A DNA stretch of 28,508 nucleotides, from positions 1 through 28,508 of the forward strand of contig SLSH01000305.1 of assembly GCA_007130555.1 (NCBI GenBank), read 5' to 3'. This DNA is from Bacteroidales bacterium (GTDB lineage Bacteria; Bacteroidota; Bacteroidia; Bacteroidales; ML635J-15). The position numbers and the translations under genes were made by a program. The first letter of the stretch is position 1; every line of letters starts with the position of its first letter. Shown here piece after piece: positions 6,626-15,072 of this stretch. The notes beneath the pieces were generated by a model. That model was not told where the DNA came from. It saw nothing but the letters and a program-made list of their open reading frames with translations, and searched no databases.

Positions 6626-9600
6626 ATTAAAGTTTTTAACTCTTCCATTACCAGTTTTTTAACAGGTTCTCTTTTTTTACGGGCAGTTTCGGTAAAGAAC
6701 TTATGTTCTGTCATAAATTTATACTGAAATTTATTCCATTCTTGTATAGTATTTACTTTTCCTCTTTCGAACAGTTCCCTGAATAAGTTTTGTGAAATAG
6801 GTATAAAATCAGGTCTTCCGAGATAGTCCAGGTCGGCATCACAAATTATTTTTTCCAGTAAATCTTTAGGATTCGGAGGCATTTTTGTGGCTAAAATCAA
6901 TCTTTCAACTGTAGCTATTTGGTCCTGTGAAAATTTATATTTCCGCAATGTTTGTGTCGCCATTTTTGCTCCGATTTTTTCATTATCATCATAACTGACT
7001 AAAAAACCCGCATCATGAAAAAGTGCGGCGCATTTTAATAAGAGCATTTCTTCTTCGTTAACCTTTTCTTTTCGGGCAAAATTTTCTACTACATACAGAA
7101 CATTAAGCGTATGCTTTAAATTATGATAATAAAGATTTTTCGGAAGATTTTTTTCTAATTGTTCCAAAATTTCTTCCTGTATGTCTTTTAATTTTATATG
7201 TTGTAGTTTTATCAAAAAATCCCTGTTAGGTAATAAGGAATTATGTCCTTCGGATAATTCTGCCTTAATATTATTAACCAGATACATTTCAAGCTCACCT
7301 TTATATTTTATATTGATTTTTCCTCTGTGGGTACAATCAAAAAAGTCTTGTATATAACTGTGAGTGGATTGTGATACATTAACTTTGTTGACAAGTCCGT
7401 GCGACTCCATTCTACTGGCAATATTAACGGCATCACCCCAAATATCATACTCTAATTTATTTGAGCCAACAACACCCGATACTACAGGTCCTGTATGTAT
7501 TCCTATTCTTAATTTGATTTTTAAATCATTTTCCTGATTATATAATTTGATTTTATTTTGCATTTCCATTCCTGCCAATACAACTTCTATCGGATTTGTT
7601 TTTTCCGCAACAGGTATTCCTCCCGCACACATATATGCATCACCTATTGTTTTGATTTTCAGGATATTATATTTTATTATAATTTTATCAAAGTCAGAGA
7701 ATATATTGTTAAGGCATGTAATAAGTTTTTCGGTATTCTCTTTTTCGGCAATTTTTGTAAATCCTTGTATATCTGCAAATAATACCGACACCATTTCATA
7801 TTTTTGTGATTTGGCTTCTCCTGTTTTTTTAATTTCGTCAGCAGTATAATCGGGTAAAAGTTTTTTTACCAGTTTTTCGGTTTGTTCTTTTTGATGCGAC
7901 AGTTCATTTGTACGTTGTTCTACTAATTTTTCGAGTCTGTAATGTTCTTTGGCGTGTCTTAATTCATTTAGTTTTAAAATCAGATAAATTAAAGCTCCAA
8001 GTAATAATACATAAAATATATATGCATAAATTGTTTGATAAAAAGGAGGTATAACTTTAAAATATATTGCAGTCTCTTCGCTGATGTTTCCGTACACATC
8101 TCTTGCACGTACCATAAAAACGTATTCTTTGCCTGTCAGGGCAGTATATTCCTTGAAACATTCCTGTGTCCATTCCGACCATTCCGAATCAAATCCTTTA
8201 AGAAAAACCTGAAATTCATTACTTCCGTATGAATTATATTGTAAATAAGTAAAATCAAATCTTACGGATTTATCGGAAAACAAAATTTCAAATTTATTTT
8301 CCCGACTGCTATCAAAATCAGGAGGAATATAAATAACAGAATCGTATCCGATTGTTATTTCTCTTATAAAGCATGGAGCAGTACTTTTGTGTATATCATA
8401 AAAATTATGTTTATATTTAATTAAAGATTCTGTTGTACCAAACCATATATTATCATCTGATTCCGCATAAATTGATTCTATCGGGAATTTTCGTATTAAA
8501 GCAAATGGATTAATAGTTTTTGTATATGTATTGTCTTTTTGATTAAATAATGCGACTCCTGTTTCTTTGTAATATTTATTTGAAAAAGTACAGCTAAACC
8601 ATAGATTTTTATTTTTATCTTCAATAATAGGATATATATACATATTTTCTTGTTCAAAATCATATCCTAAAAGAGTATCATATTCAAATCTGTTAGTATT
8701 GTAATTATAATTAAAAAGACCTTTTTGAGTAGAGAACATTGTTCCGAAGCTTTGCTGATAAACATCAACCCAGTTAAATCTTTTAGGGAATGCATTCTTT
8801 TCATTAAAACTTAAAAAATCGGTATTTGTTTTATAATCTCCGTTAAAGTTTAATTTAAATAATCCGTCTGCATTTGTGCCCAACCAAACTGTTCCCGTTT
8901 TATCAATGTTTATAGTTCTTATATTATAATTTAATCCTTCTACATATCCGATAGTGTCAAAATAATTACCGGATATTTTACTTATTAATAACCCATTACT
9001 GCCACCAATCAAACATATTTTAGGATTAATTTCGGATTGAACAATTTTATTGTATTGTCCCTCAAGTGCTTTTATTGCTCTGTTGTTTTTAATAAGAAAT
9101 ACTCCTGATGAACTTGCGGCAAATAAGTTATTATTAATTTCCGACAGATGCCATGTTATATTACTAATTCCGTCGATTCTTCGAAATCTTTTTCTGTTAT
9201 TGAATTCAGATATCTCCGTTTCATAAATGTTTCCGTAAAAATATCTAAAAACTCCGGTTGTCGTTGCGACATAGAGGGAATTGTCTTTTCTCAGCACAGA
9301 TATAATTGCTCCATTAAGCCCGAAATTTACATCGAAAAAATCAAAAGGAGAAGGAGTTTCTATCAGAGCAATTCCATTATATGTAGTTACCCAAACTTTA
9401 TTATTAATATCAATATAAAGGTCGGTAATATGATTATCTCTTAATCCGTTATTTCTGTTTAAAGCAAAAATAAATTCCCCTTTATTATTTATACATACAA
9501 TTCCTCCCAACCTTGTTCCGATAATAATATTACCATTTGACAGATTCGTACTTACAGAGTATTTGTTTTGTAACATAAATAAATCTGCCTCTGTCCGAAA

Positions 9601-10293
9601 ACGATATAATCTGTTATTTTCATAAATTAAAAATCCTCTTTGATTTTCGGGTTTTATTAAAATTTGTCTGTCATTTAATTCATACATATCCAAAATATGT
9701 GTGTTTTTAAGTTTGGTAAAATTTTCGGCAGGAATAATTTTTTTGTTTTTCCACGTAAATAGTCCTTTATTTGGAACAAACACATATAGTTTGTCATGGA
9801 TTTTAAAAATATTTATACCTCTGATATTAGATAACTGAACCTCAATAGTGTCATCAATATATGATAATAGCTGATGTGAAGTTGAAAAAAACACTTCGTC
9901 TTCAAATGCAAGAATTTTATTTATTTGTCCGGGATTAATTTCTTTTTTGTAATTAAATAATTCTGTACTTAAAAGACCATTTTTATGAACTAATTTTCCA
10001 AGTTGATTGTATCCTCCGAAATAAATCTCATTTTGCGAATTAATATCCATTTCAGGACGACCTGCTACTGGTATTAATCTCCATGATGAATTATCATATT
10101 CCATTATTCCGTTTACATTACCAAAATACATTAAGTGGTTTTGGTCTTGTATTATAGAAAAATTTTGGCTTTCCTGAGCATAAGTAATTGGCGAGATGTT
10201 TTTAAAACTGGGAATACCATGCTCTTTATTCTGGGAAAGAATATTTGCTGGAATTAGCAATATAAAAAACAAATAAATAAAAATTCTTCTCAT
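6622..10293 (-). CDS. Membrane sensor: propeller, Y_Y_Y, TM, class III adenylate cyclase and HD domain
   Basis: A 1223-residue receptor. Signal peptide 1-20; about 630 residues of two-component-regulator-type beta-propeller repeats (NKVWVTTYNGIAL at 298-310, GTVWLGTNADGLFKL at 467-481, DDNIWFGTTESLIKY at 613-627); Y_Y_Y domain ~680-747; one membrane helix ~754-774; coiled-coil linker ~775-815; class III cyclase ~832-1005; HD domain ~1050-1200. In the cyclase, metal-binding Asp841 (FADIQGFT) and Asp885 (TIGDAYM), transition-state Asn957 and Arg961 (NIASRM), and base-selecting Lys881/Asp950 predict ATP, hence cAMP. HD ligands H1061, H1093-D1094 and probably D1154 are present. In this family of receptors the output is usually a histidine kinase; here it is a cyclase plus a putative phosphohydrolase. 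The signal bound by the periplasmic part is unknown. Confidence 0.9.
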   Translation of the reverse strand: MRRIFIYLFFILLIPANILSQNKEHGIPSFKNISPITYAQESQNFSIIQDQNHLMYFGNVNGIMEYDNSSWRLIPVAGRPEMDINSQNEIYFGGYNQLGKLVHKNGLLSTELFNYKKEINPGQINKILAFEDEVFFSTSHQLLSYIDDTIEVQLSNIRGINIFKIHDKLYVFVPNKGLFTWKNKKIIPAENFTKLKNTHILDMYELNDRQILIKPENQRGFLIYENNRLYRFRTEADLFMLQNKYSVSTNLSNGNIIIGTRLGGIVCINNKGEFIFALNRNNGLRDNHITDLYIDINNKVWVTTYNGIALIETPSPFDFFDVNFGLNGAIISVLRKDNSLYVATTTGVFRYFYGNIYETEISEFNNRKRFRRIDGISNITWHLSEINNNLFAASSSGVFLIKNNRAIKALEGQYNKIVQSEINPKICLIGGSNGLLISKISGNYFDTIGYVEGLNYNIRTINIDKTGTVWLGTNADGLFKLNFNGDYKTNTDFLSFNEKNAFPKRFNWVDVYQQSFGTMFSTQKGLFNYNYNTNRFEYDTLLGYDFEQENMYIYPIIEDKNKNLWFSCTFSNKYYKETGVALFNQKDNTYTKTINPFALIRKFPIESIYAESDDNIWFGTTESLIKYKHNFYDIHKSTAPCFIREITIGYDSVIYIPPDFDSSRENKFEILFSDKSVRFDFTYLQYNSYGSNEFQVFLKGFDSEWSEWTQECFKEYTALTGKEYVFMVRARDVYGNISEETAIYFKVIPPFYQTIYAYIFYVLLLGALIYLILKLNELRHAKEHYRLEKLVEQRTNELSHQKEQTEKLVKKLLPDYTADEIKKTGEAKSQKYEMVSVLFADIQGFTKIAEKENTEKLITCLNNIFSDFDKIIIKYNILKIKTIGDAYMCAGGIPVAEKTNPIEVVLAGMEMQNKIKLYNQENDLKIKLRIGIHTGPVVSGVVGSNKLEYDIWGDAVNIASRMESHGLVNKVNVSQSTHSYIQDFFDCTHRGKINIKYKGELEMYLVNNIKAELSEGHNSLLPNRDFLIKLQHIKLKDIQEEILEQLEKNLPKNLYYHNLKHTLNVLYVVENFARKEKVNEEEMLLLKCAALFHDAGFLVSYDDNEKIGAKMATQTLRKYKFSQDQIATVERLILATKMPPNPKDLLEKIICDADLDYLGRPDFIPISQNLFRELFERGKVNTIQEWNKFQYKFMTEHKFFTETARKKREPVKKLVMEELKTLI

Positions 10294-10364
10294 TTAAAAT
10301 ACAGAATATATAGTGGTTTATTCAACTTTATATTTATGCAAATATTATAAAAAATATTCATTTT

Positions 10365-10680
10365 AACAAAATTTTTTAGCACATGACAAAAATAATTCTA
10401 TTTTTTAAAATATAATTTTGTCCTTATATTTAGGGGGCTAAAACATTAACCGAAAAATATCTCGCTAAGTCCAATAAAAAAAACTAATAATTTTAGAATA
10501 CTTTGTGATCTTTGTGCCTTAGTGGGGAAAAAATCAAAAAACTCCCACAAAGACACTAAGAACACAAAGATAAATACAATAAAATTAATCTGAATAAAAA
10601 AAATCATTTAGCATATATTACTGATTGTATGCAATTTGATAAGATATAAAGAACTTTTGTCATGTACTAAAACAAAATTT
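10365..10680. repeat. Miniature-element-like inverted repeat with flanking direct repeat (no gene in 10294-10778)
   Basis: This fills most of the 485-bp gene-free gap between the cyclase gene and rsgA. Arms TTAGCACATGACAAAA (10376-10391) and TTTTGTCATGTACTAA (10655-10670) are inverted copies differing at one base. Immediately outside them AACAAAATTT occurs directly repeated (10365-10374 and 10671-10680). This has the geometry of a ~296-bp non-coding miniature inverted-repeat element with a 10-bp target duplication. Caveat: the flanks are AT-rich and AAAATTTT is self-complementary, so they could instead be part of the inverted repeat. No transposase or credible ORF is inside; a second palindrome lies at 10501-10571. 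Confidence 0.5.
10501..10571. repeat. CTTTGTG-type palindromic intergenic repeat
   Basis: The left arm ATCTTTGTGCCTTAGTGGGG (10508-10527) pairs imperfectly with the right arm ACTCCCACAAAGACACTAAG and AACACAAAGAT (10541-10571) around an A-rich spacer. Both arms are built of the heptamer-like unit CTTTGTG / CTTAGTG. From memory, similar CTTTGTG/CTTAGTG repeats occur between genes in many environmental bacteria, but I could not check this. It is nested inside the inverted repeat at 10365-10680. Confidence 0.6.
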
Positions 10681-10778
10681 AATAATATCAAATTCAAAAA
10701 TAATATCAGCTTTGTTTTATTATTAGATAAATTTTTATAAAATTGTAGTCGGTAATATTTTATTTTTTTATCATTATA

Positions 10779-11708
10779 ATGCTTAGAGGACAAGTAATAC
10801 AAACAACAGGCAATAAATGTATTGTAAAGAATGAAGATGAAAAATACGATTGTACTTTAAAAGGGAGATTTCGTTTAAAAGGAATAAGAAGTACAAATCC
10901 TGTTTCTGTCGGAGATTTTGTTGAATTTGAATTAATTAAAGATAATAAAGGAGTAATTAATAATATTTTGCCGAGAAAAAACTGTATTTTAAGAAAATCA
11001 TCAAATTTATCAAAAGAAACTCATGTAATTGCATCCAATATTGATCAGGCTGTAGTAATATTTACATTATGCAATCCCGAAACAACAACGGTTTTTCTTG
11101 ATAGAGTGTTGGTATCTTTAGAGTCATACAGTATTTCAGCTGTTATTCTTTTTAATAAGATTGATATTTATAATAAATCTCAAAAACAAGAATTGACAGA
11201 AATAAATAATATTTATAAAAAAATTGCTTATAAAACACTTGAGATTTCGGTTACAGAAAAGATTAATTTAGATAAAGTAAAAGCGATATTAAAGAATAAG
11301 GTAAGCGTAATTGTCGGACATAGCGGAGTGGGAAAATCTTCATTAATAAATGTGATTGAGCCGGGAATAAATTTAAAAACAGGAAAAATCTCGGATTATC
11401 ATAAATCAGGACAACACACAACCCCTTATGCGAAAATGCTGGAGCTTTCCTTCGGAGGCTATATTACAGACACACCGGGAATAAAAGGCTTTGGATTAGT
11501 TGATATAAAAAAAGAAGAAGTGTCTCATTTTTTTCCGGAATTTTTTAAAATGTCGAAAAATTGCCGCTATTATAACTGTACGCACTTACACGAACCGGAT
11601 TGTGCTGTAATAGATTCTGTCCGAAACGGAGATATTTCAATATCAAGATACAAATCTTATCTGAATATAGTGCTGGACGAAAATGATAAACACAGGCAAA
11701 AGTTTTAG
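10779..11708 (+). CDS. rsgA: Ribosome small-subunit-dependent GTPase A
   Basis: A circularly permuted GTPase that acts in late 30S ribosomal subunit maturation. The order of motifs is diagnostic: an N-terminal OB-fold (~1-65), then G4 NKID (126-129), then G1 GHSGVGKSS (180-188), a switch I region with GQHTT (211-215) and G3 DTPG (231-234). A C-terminal zinc knuckle follows, with C262, C267, H269 and C275 (CRYYNCTHLHEPDC). At 309 residues it has normal length. Start at the ATG 10779 gives the usual GQVIQTTGNKCIV opening strand. It stands alone on the plus strand, behind the repeat-rich gap, and is followed by a GC-rich palindromic repeat. Confidence 0.95.
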   Translation: MLRGQVIQTTGNKCIVKNEDEKYDCTLKGRFRLKGIRSTNPVSVGDFVEFELIKDNKGVINNILPRKNCILRKSSNLSKETHVIASNIDQAVVIFTLCNPETTTVFLDRVLVSLESYSISAVILFNKIDIYNKSQKQELTEINNIYKKIAYKTLEISVTEKINLDKVKAILKNKVSVIVGHSGVGKSSLINVIEPGINLKTGKISDYHKSGQHTTPYAKMLELSFGGYITDTPGIKGFGLVDIKKEEVSHFFPEFFKMSKNCRYYNCTHLHEPDCAVIDSVRNGDISISRYKSYLNIVLDENDKHRQKF

Positions 11709-11770
11709 AAAGTCAGGAGCTTTGAATAACGAATAAAGAACAAGATTTTTGATTTAGGAAGTATTTGGGA

Positions 11771-11860
11771 CGGTGGCTTCGGCTCCGCTCAGCCACCTAC
11801 GGGTACGCAAGGTGGTTGAGTCTCTCATCGAGCGGAGTAGAGATGAAGTTGAAACCACCG
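11771..11860. repeat. GC-rich compound palindrome (REP-like element)
   Basis: A 90-bp block far richer in G+C than its surroundings. Hairpin 1: GGTGGCT (11772-11778) with AGCCACC (11791-11797). Hairpin 2: GGTGGTT (11811-11817) with AACCACC (11853-11859). The two ends are also inverted copies (CGGTGGCTTC at 11771 and GAAACCACCG ending 11860), and both halves carry a CTCCGCTC/GAGCGGAG core (11784-11790, 11830-11837). This looks like a dispersed bacterial interspersed palindrome rather than a simple terminator, although it sits between the 3' ends of rsgA and glsA and could act on both transcripts. Confidence 0.7.
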
Positions 11861-11930
11861 CATTTAAAAAAAACCGCTCCCGCAAGTTTTTATCTTTGCA
11901 TTATATTTTTTTGTGGTATGAAAATGAAGC

Positions 11931-12842
11931 TTAAAATATCGAAGAAGTTTTTGTTGTAAATAATTCCAGAAATTTCATCCCTCTGTATGAGTTTCCTTTA
12001 CTGTTTAATTTCGGGCTCCATACAACAATTGTGTGTTTATTCGGATGGATTGCCAAAATTCCTCCGCCAATACCGCTTTTGCCAGGCAAACCTACTTTAA
12101 AGGTAAATTCTCCCGATTCATCATAAAGTCCGCAAGTTTGCATTATTGCATTTATTCTTTTTGTTCTGCTTTTATTTATTATCTGCTTATTGTCTGAAAC
12201 TTTACGACCTTGATTTGCAAGAAACAAAAAACAGTTTGAAATTTCCCTGCAACTCATTTCTATTGAGCACAGATTAAAATAAAAATCAAGAACTTCTTCG
12301 CTGTCGTTTTTTATATTACCAAATGATTTAATAAAATTACACAATGCGATATTCCTGAATCCTGTTGACTTTTCGGACTTTGCTATTTTCGGCGAAAATT
12401 TTATTGAGGGATTATCTGAAATATATCTCATAAAAGACAGAAAATCCTGTTGCGGATTATCTAACTGACTTATAAGAATATCGCACACAACGATTGCTCC
12501 TGCATTAATAAAAGGATTTCTAGGAATCCCTTTGTCAGCTTCTAACTGGACAAGCGAATTAAAAGCCGTTCCTGACGGCTCTACACCTATTCTCTTCCAC
12601 ATTCTTTTGCCTAATATTTTATATGCTAAACTTAGAGAAGCAACCTTAGCAATACTTTGAATCGAAAATTTATCGTTAAAACTTCCGAAACCAAATTCAT
12701 CATTATTTACCGTTTTAAAAAAAACTCCGAAATGTTCAGGATTAACACCCGATAACTCAGGTATAAAAGAGGTAACCTGTCCTTTGTTCTCTTCATTTTT
12801 TATAGTTTCGTAAATATCTGTTAAAATTTCCCGGTAATTCAT
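11931..12842 (-). CDS. glsA: Glutaminase A
   Basis: Hydrolyses glutamine to glutamate and ammonia; a serine-dependent enzyme with a beta-lactamase/penicillin-binding-protein-like fold. The nucleophile motif SIQSIAK gives Ser63 and Lys66 (S-x-x-K). Other family blocks are present in order: GVEPSGTAFNS (86-96), GIPRNPFINAGAI (105-117) and near the C-terminus GLPGKSGIGGGI. At 303 residues it has the normal single-domain length, without the ankyrin/STAS extensions of some relatives. No signal peptide, so cytosolic. Monocistronic, with a good -7 box upstream. Its glutamate product would be the substrate of the aminomutases if those prove to be glutamate enzymes, but the genes are 7 kb apart and no co-regulation is visible. 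Confidence 0.95.
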   Translation of the reverse strand: MNYREILTDIYETIKNEENKGQVTSFIPELSGVNPEHFGVFFKTVNNDEFGFGSFNDKFSIQSIAKVASLSLAYKILGKRMWKRIGVEPSGTAFNSLVQLEADKGIPRNPFINAGAIVVCDILISQLDNPQQDFLSFMRYISDNPSIKFSPKIAKSEKSTGFRNIALCNFIKSFGNIKNDSEEVLDFYFNLCSIEMSCREISNCFLFLANQGRKVSDNKQIINKSRTKRINAIMQTCGLYDESGEFTFKVGLPGKSGIGGGILAIHPNKHTIVVWSPKLNSKGNSYRGMKFLELFTTKTSSIF

Positions 12843-12863
12843 TTTATTGTTTTATTAAAGTTA

Positions 12864-12871
12864 CAAAAGTA
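12864..12871 (-). promoter_or_regulatory. -7 box (TACTTTTG) upstream of glsA
   Basis: The minus strand reads TACTTTTG, an exact TAnnTTTG match, 21 bp before the glsA ATG. No TTG is present at the ideal -33 distance; only a CTG 22 nt away. Confidence 0.45.
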
Positions 12872-13036
12872 TTAAATAACTTATTTATGTTTTCAGGTTA
12901 TTTTACCCACTGACAATTATACAATAAATTTCAGTTATTTTCAAAAAATAATTTAATTTTTAACACTTGTAGTTTTATAAGGATAAATGACGTTTTAGGT
13001 ATAAGGGGGGGCACATAAGTTAAAACTTTTATTAAA

Positions 13037-13069
13037 TTTGTGGTAGTACCATTTTATTTTATATTTTTG
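13037..13069 (+). promoter_or_regulatory. Promoter of the small lipoprotein gene
   Basis: TTTG (13037-13040), 21 nt, then TATTTTTG (13062-13069): both elements of the Bacteroidota promoter with acceptable spacing. The ATG at 13098 lies 28 bp further on, giving a short leader. Confidence 0.6.
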
Positions 13070-13097
13070 CATTATTGTTAAACTAAAATCTAAAAAA

Positions 13098-13598
13098 ATG
13101 AGAGCATTATTATTATTTTCGGTTTGTTTTATTTGTTTTTATTCTTGTAAAAGTGTAATTGAAGAAACAATCAGTGCACAGGAGTACAATGATAAAATGA
13201 TTGCTATTCAGAAAGATGTGGACGATGCCCTTGTAAAATTAATTGTTGCTATTGAATCCTTTGACAAAGAAGCCATGCCTATTCAGTTGGATAATGCTTT
13301 GACAATAACCGAAGAGGCAATTGAAACTTTATCGGAACAAGAAGAATCTGCACAATTTGAAAACTACGAAAAAGAGATTAAAAACTTATTAAAAGTTTAC
13401 AAATCAATTATAAGTGTAGAATTAAATGAAATTGTAGAGATTTTTTTAATGCCTGACGAGGATTATACCGAAGAACACGAGCAACGGGTTTATGAACTTT
13501 TTGATGAGGCATTAACACGGTATTCAATAGCACTTGCCAATTTTTCCGACTTTCAGGTAAAATTTGCCGATGCAAATGAATTGGAATTAAGGGAATAA
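13098..13598 (+). CDS. Small helical lipoprotein (166 aa)
   Basis: Signal peptide with lipobox FYSC, lipidation expected at Cys17, followed by KSVIEE. The mature part is strongly acidic and almost wholly helical (repeated E/D-rich amphipathic segments such as ALTITEEAIETLSEQEESAQ), with no Cys and no obvious catalytic motif. The opening SAQEYNDKMIAIQKDVDDA resembles a loosely defined set of surface lipoproteins of the LIC11966 type, but I cannot confirm this. It has its own promoter and is convergent with the transglycosylase gene, 18 bp apart. Location: periplasmic face of the inner or outer membrane, or the surface. Function unknown. Confidence 0.8.
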   Translation: MRALLLFSVCFICFYSCKSVIEETISAQEYNDKMIAIQKDVDDALVKLIVAIESFDKEAMPIQLDNALTITEEAIETLSEQEESAQFENYEKEIKNLLKVYKSIISVELNEIVEIFLMPDEDYTEEHEQRVYELFDEALTRYSIALANFSDFQVKFADANELELRE

Positions 13599-13616
13599 AT
13601 TTGTCAGAAATTACTT

Positions 13617-14900
13617 TTATTTTTCTTCTATCCATATTTTCAGAATATCATCAAATCTCAGGATATAATTATCAGGGAGTTTATTCCATGCAAAAATATT
13701 ATTTATTGTAACATTATATCTTATTGCAATTTGGTGTAAAGTCTCTCCTCTTATAACTTTATGATAATAGATTCCCCTTCCTAATGTATCTCCTGCTTTT
13801 TCTTTCAGGTCAAAATAATTATCAATATGAGGTTTGTAAAAATATATTTTGTTTTGATTTATTAAAAATTTCAACATATAATCTCTTGGTAAAACAAGTG
13901 TGTATATTTTATTATTATCAGGGATTTTATTTTTGATAAATACGGGATTCATAAGCCTTATGCTGTCAGCCGAAAGACCTGTAACATATTCGATTTGTTT
14001 AAAATCAAGGGGTCCTGTAATATGTAAAGTATCATAGGCATAAAAATCAATATAGTTTTCATTCGGAAAAATATTATGTTCTGCATGATAATTCATAAGA
14101 TATGTCATTGCAATAAATGCCGAGACATAATTTTGCATCTGGTCTGTCATATAAGGTCTGAGTTCCCAGTAATCTGTTTTTCCGCCACTACGTGCAATTG
14201 CTTTAACAACCATGCCGGGACCTCCGTTATATGCGGCAAGAGCAAGCTGCCAGTCGTTAAATGTGCGGTACAGATACTCCAGATAAGCACAAGCTGCATC
14301 AGTTGATTTATATACATCGCGTCTTTCGTCTATATATGAGCTTACTTCTATTCCGAAAATATCGGATGTATGTTTCATAAATTGCCATAATCCTACTGCT
14401 CCCGAAACAGAAATGGCATTGGGATCAAGAGCGGATTCTACTGCAGCAAGATATTTTAATTCTATCGGCAAATTATATTTGGCAAGATATTCCTCAAAAA
14501 TCGGAAAATAATATGAGGATACAGCCATTATGTTTTCTAACTTTTCTTTGTTCAATACTCCGTATGCCTCGATATAATTAAATACAAATTCATTATATTC
14601 CAGTTTTATCGGCGTTTTTCTGTCTAATTTTTTTATCCTTTTTTTAAAGATAATATCGTTATTTTCCGAAATTTCTGTAAAACCGGAATTGTCGGATACT
14701 GAGATTGTGTCGCGCCACCAAATACTTTTATTTTGATACAGGTTAGAAATATCAAAATTGATTTTTTCCAAAGCAGTAACAAAATTTTTGTTATTATCGG
14801 TTTTTGTTAATGATAATAAAAAGTCTTCCTGTTCTTTTTCTATAAAACTTATTGATAATAATCCTATAAATATGCCGAATATTAATACTTGTATTTTCAT
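13617..14900 (-). CDS. MltD-like lytic transglycosylase with LysM domain
   Basis: Cleaves peptidoglycan glycan strands in the periplasm. N-terminal signal peptide/anchor (1-20); SLT (family 1 lysozyme-like) domain ~130-290 with catalytic Glu155 in AAVESALDP, the GLWQFM motif (170-175), and AAYNGGPGMV; then a degenerate LysM-like segment with VTGLSADSIRLMNP, and a clear C-terminal LysM (~380-424, KVIRGETLHQIAIRYNVTIN) for binding glycan. The architecture is that of MltD. There is no lipobox, unlike E. coli MltD. It is divergent from the three-gene envelope operon starting at 15073, with 172 bp between. Confidence 0.92.
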   Translation of the reverse strand: MKIQVLIFGIFIGLLSISFIEKEQEDFLLSLTKTDNNKNFVTALEKINFDISNLYQNKSIWWRDTISVSDNSGFTEISENNDIIFKKRIKKLDRKTPIKLEYNEFVFNYIEAYGVLNKEKLENIMAVSSYYFPIFEEYLAKYNLPIELKYLAAVESALDPNAISVSGAVGLWQFMKHTSDIFGIEVSSYIDERRDVYKSTDAACAYLEYLYRTFNDWQLALAAYNGGPGMVVKAIARSGGKTDYWELRPYMTDQMQNYVSAFIAMTYLMNYHAEHNIFPNENYIDFYAYDTLHITGPLDFKQIEYVTGLSADSIRLMNPVFIKNKIPDNNKIYTLVLPRDYMLKFLINQNKIYFYKPHIDNYFDLKEKAGDTLGRGIYYHKVIRGETLHQIAIRYNVTINNIFAWNKLPDNYILRFDDILKIWIEEK

Positions 14901-15046
14901 AATAAATCTGAAATTAATGGATTATTAGTTTTTTACAAATATTATATTTTTTTTTATTCTGCTGAGGTTTTTAAAATCATTTTTTTAACTTTTTATTGTT
15001 AATTTTTTATTCCTTTAATTTCTTAGTCTGAATTAAATAATATTAT

Positions 15047-15054
15047 TAAATTTG
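15047..15054 (+). promoter_or_regulatory. -7 box (TAAATTTG) of the envelope operon
   Basis: An exact TAnnTTTG match, 18 bp before the ATG of the propeller protein gene. Only a weak TTAG is seen at the -33 position (15023-15026). It would drive the three genes to 20946. Confidence 0.5.
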
Positions 15055-15072
15055 CAATTTTAAAACACCTAT

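Noticed and set aside
10608..10802. 64-codon minus-strand ORF upstream of rsgA
   Set aside because: AT-rich, low-complexity product (runs of N, K, L, Y), overlaps the inverted-repeat arm and the rsgA start; no signal or domain.
11765..11959. 64-codon plus-strand ORF through the GC-rich palindrome
   Set aside because: The frame runs through a palindromic repeat and into the 3' end of glsA; the product has no domain. Only its last 13 codons, after a -7-like box, are mentioned as a weak observation.
11931..12842. Glutaminase and aminomutases as one glutamate/beta-glutamate pathway cluster
   Set aside because: About 7 kb apart with unrelated genes between and separate promoters; the link is only metabolic speculation.
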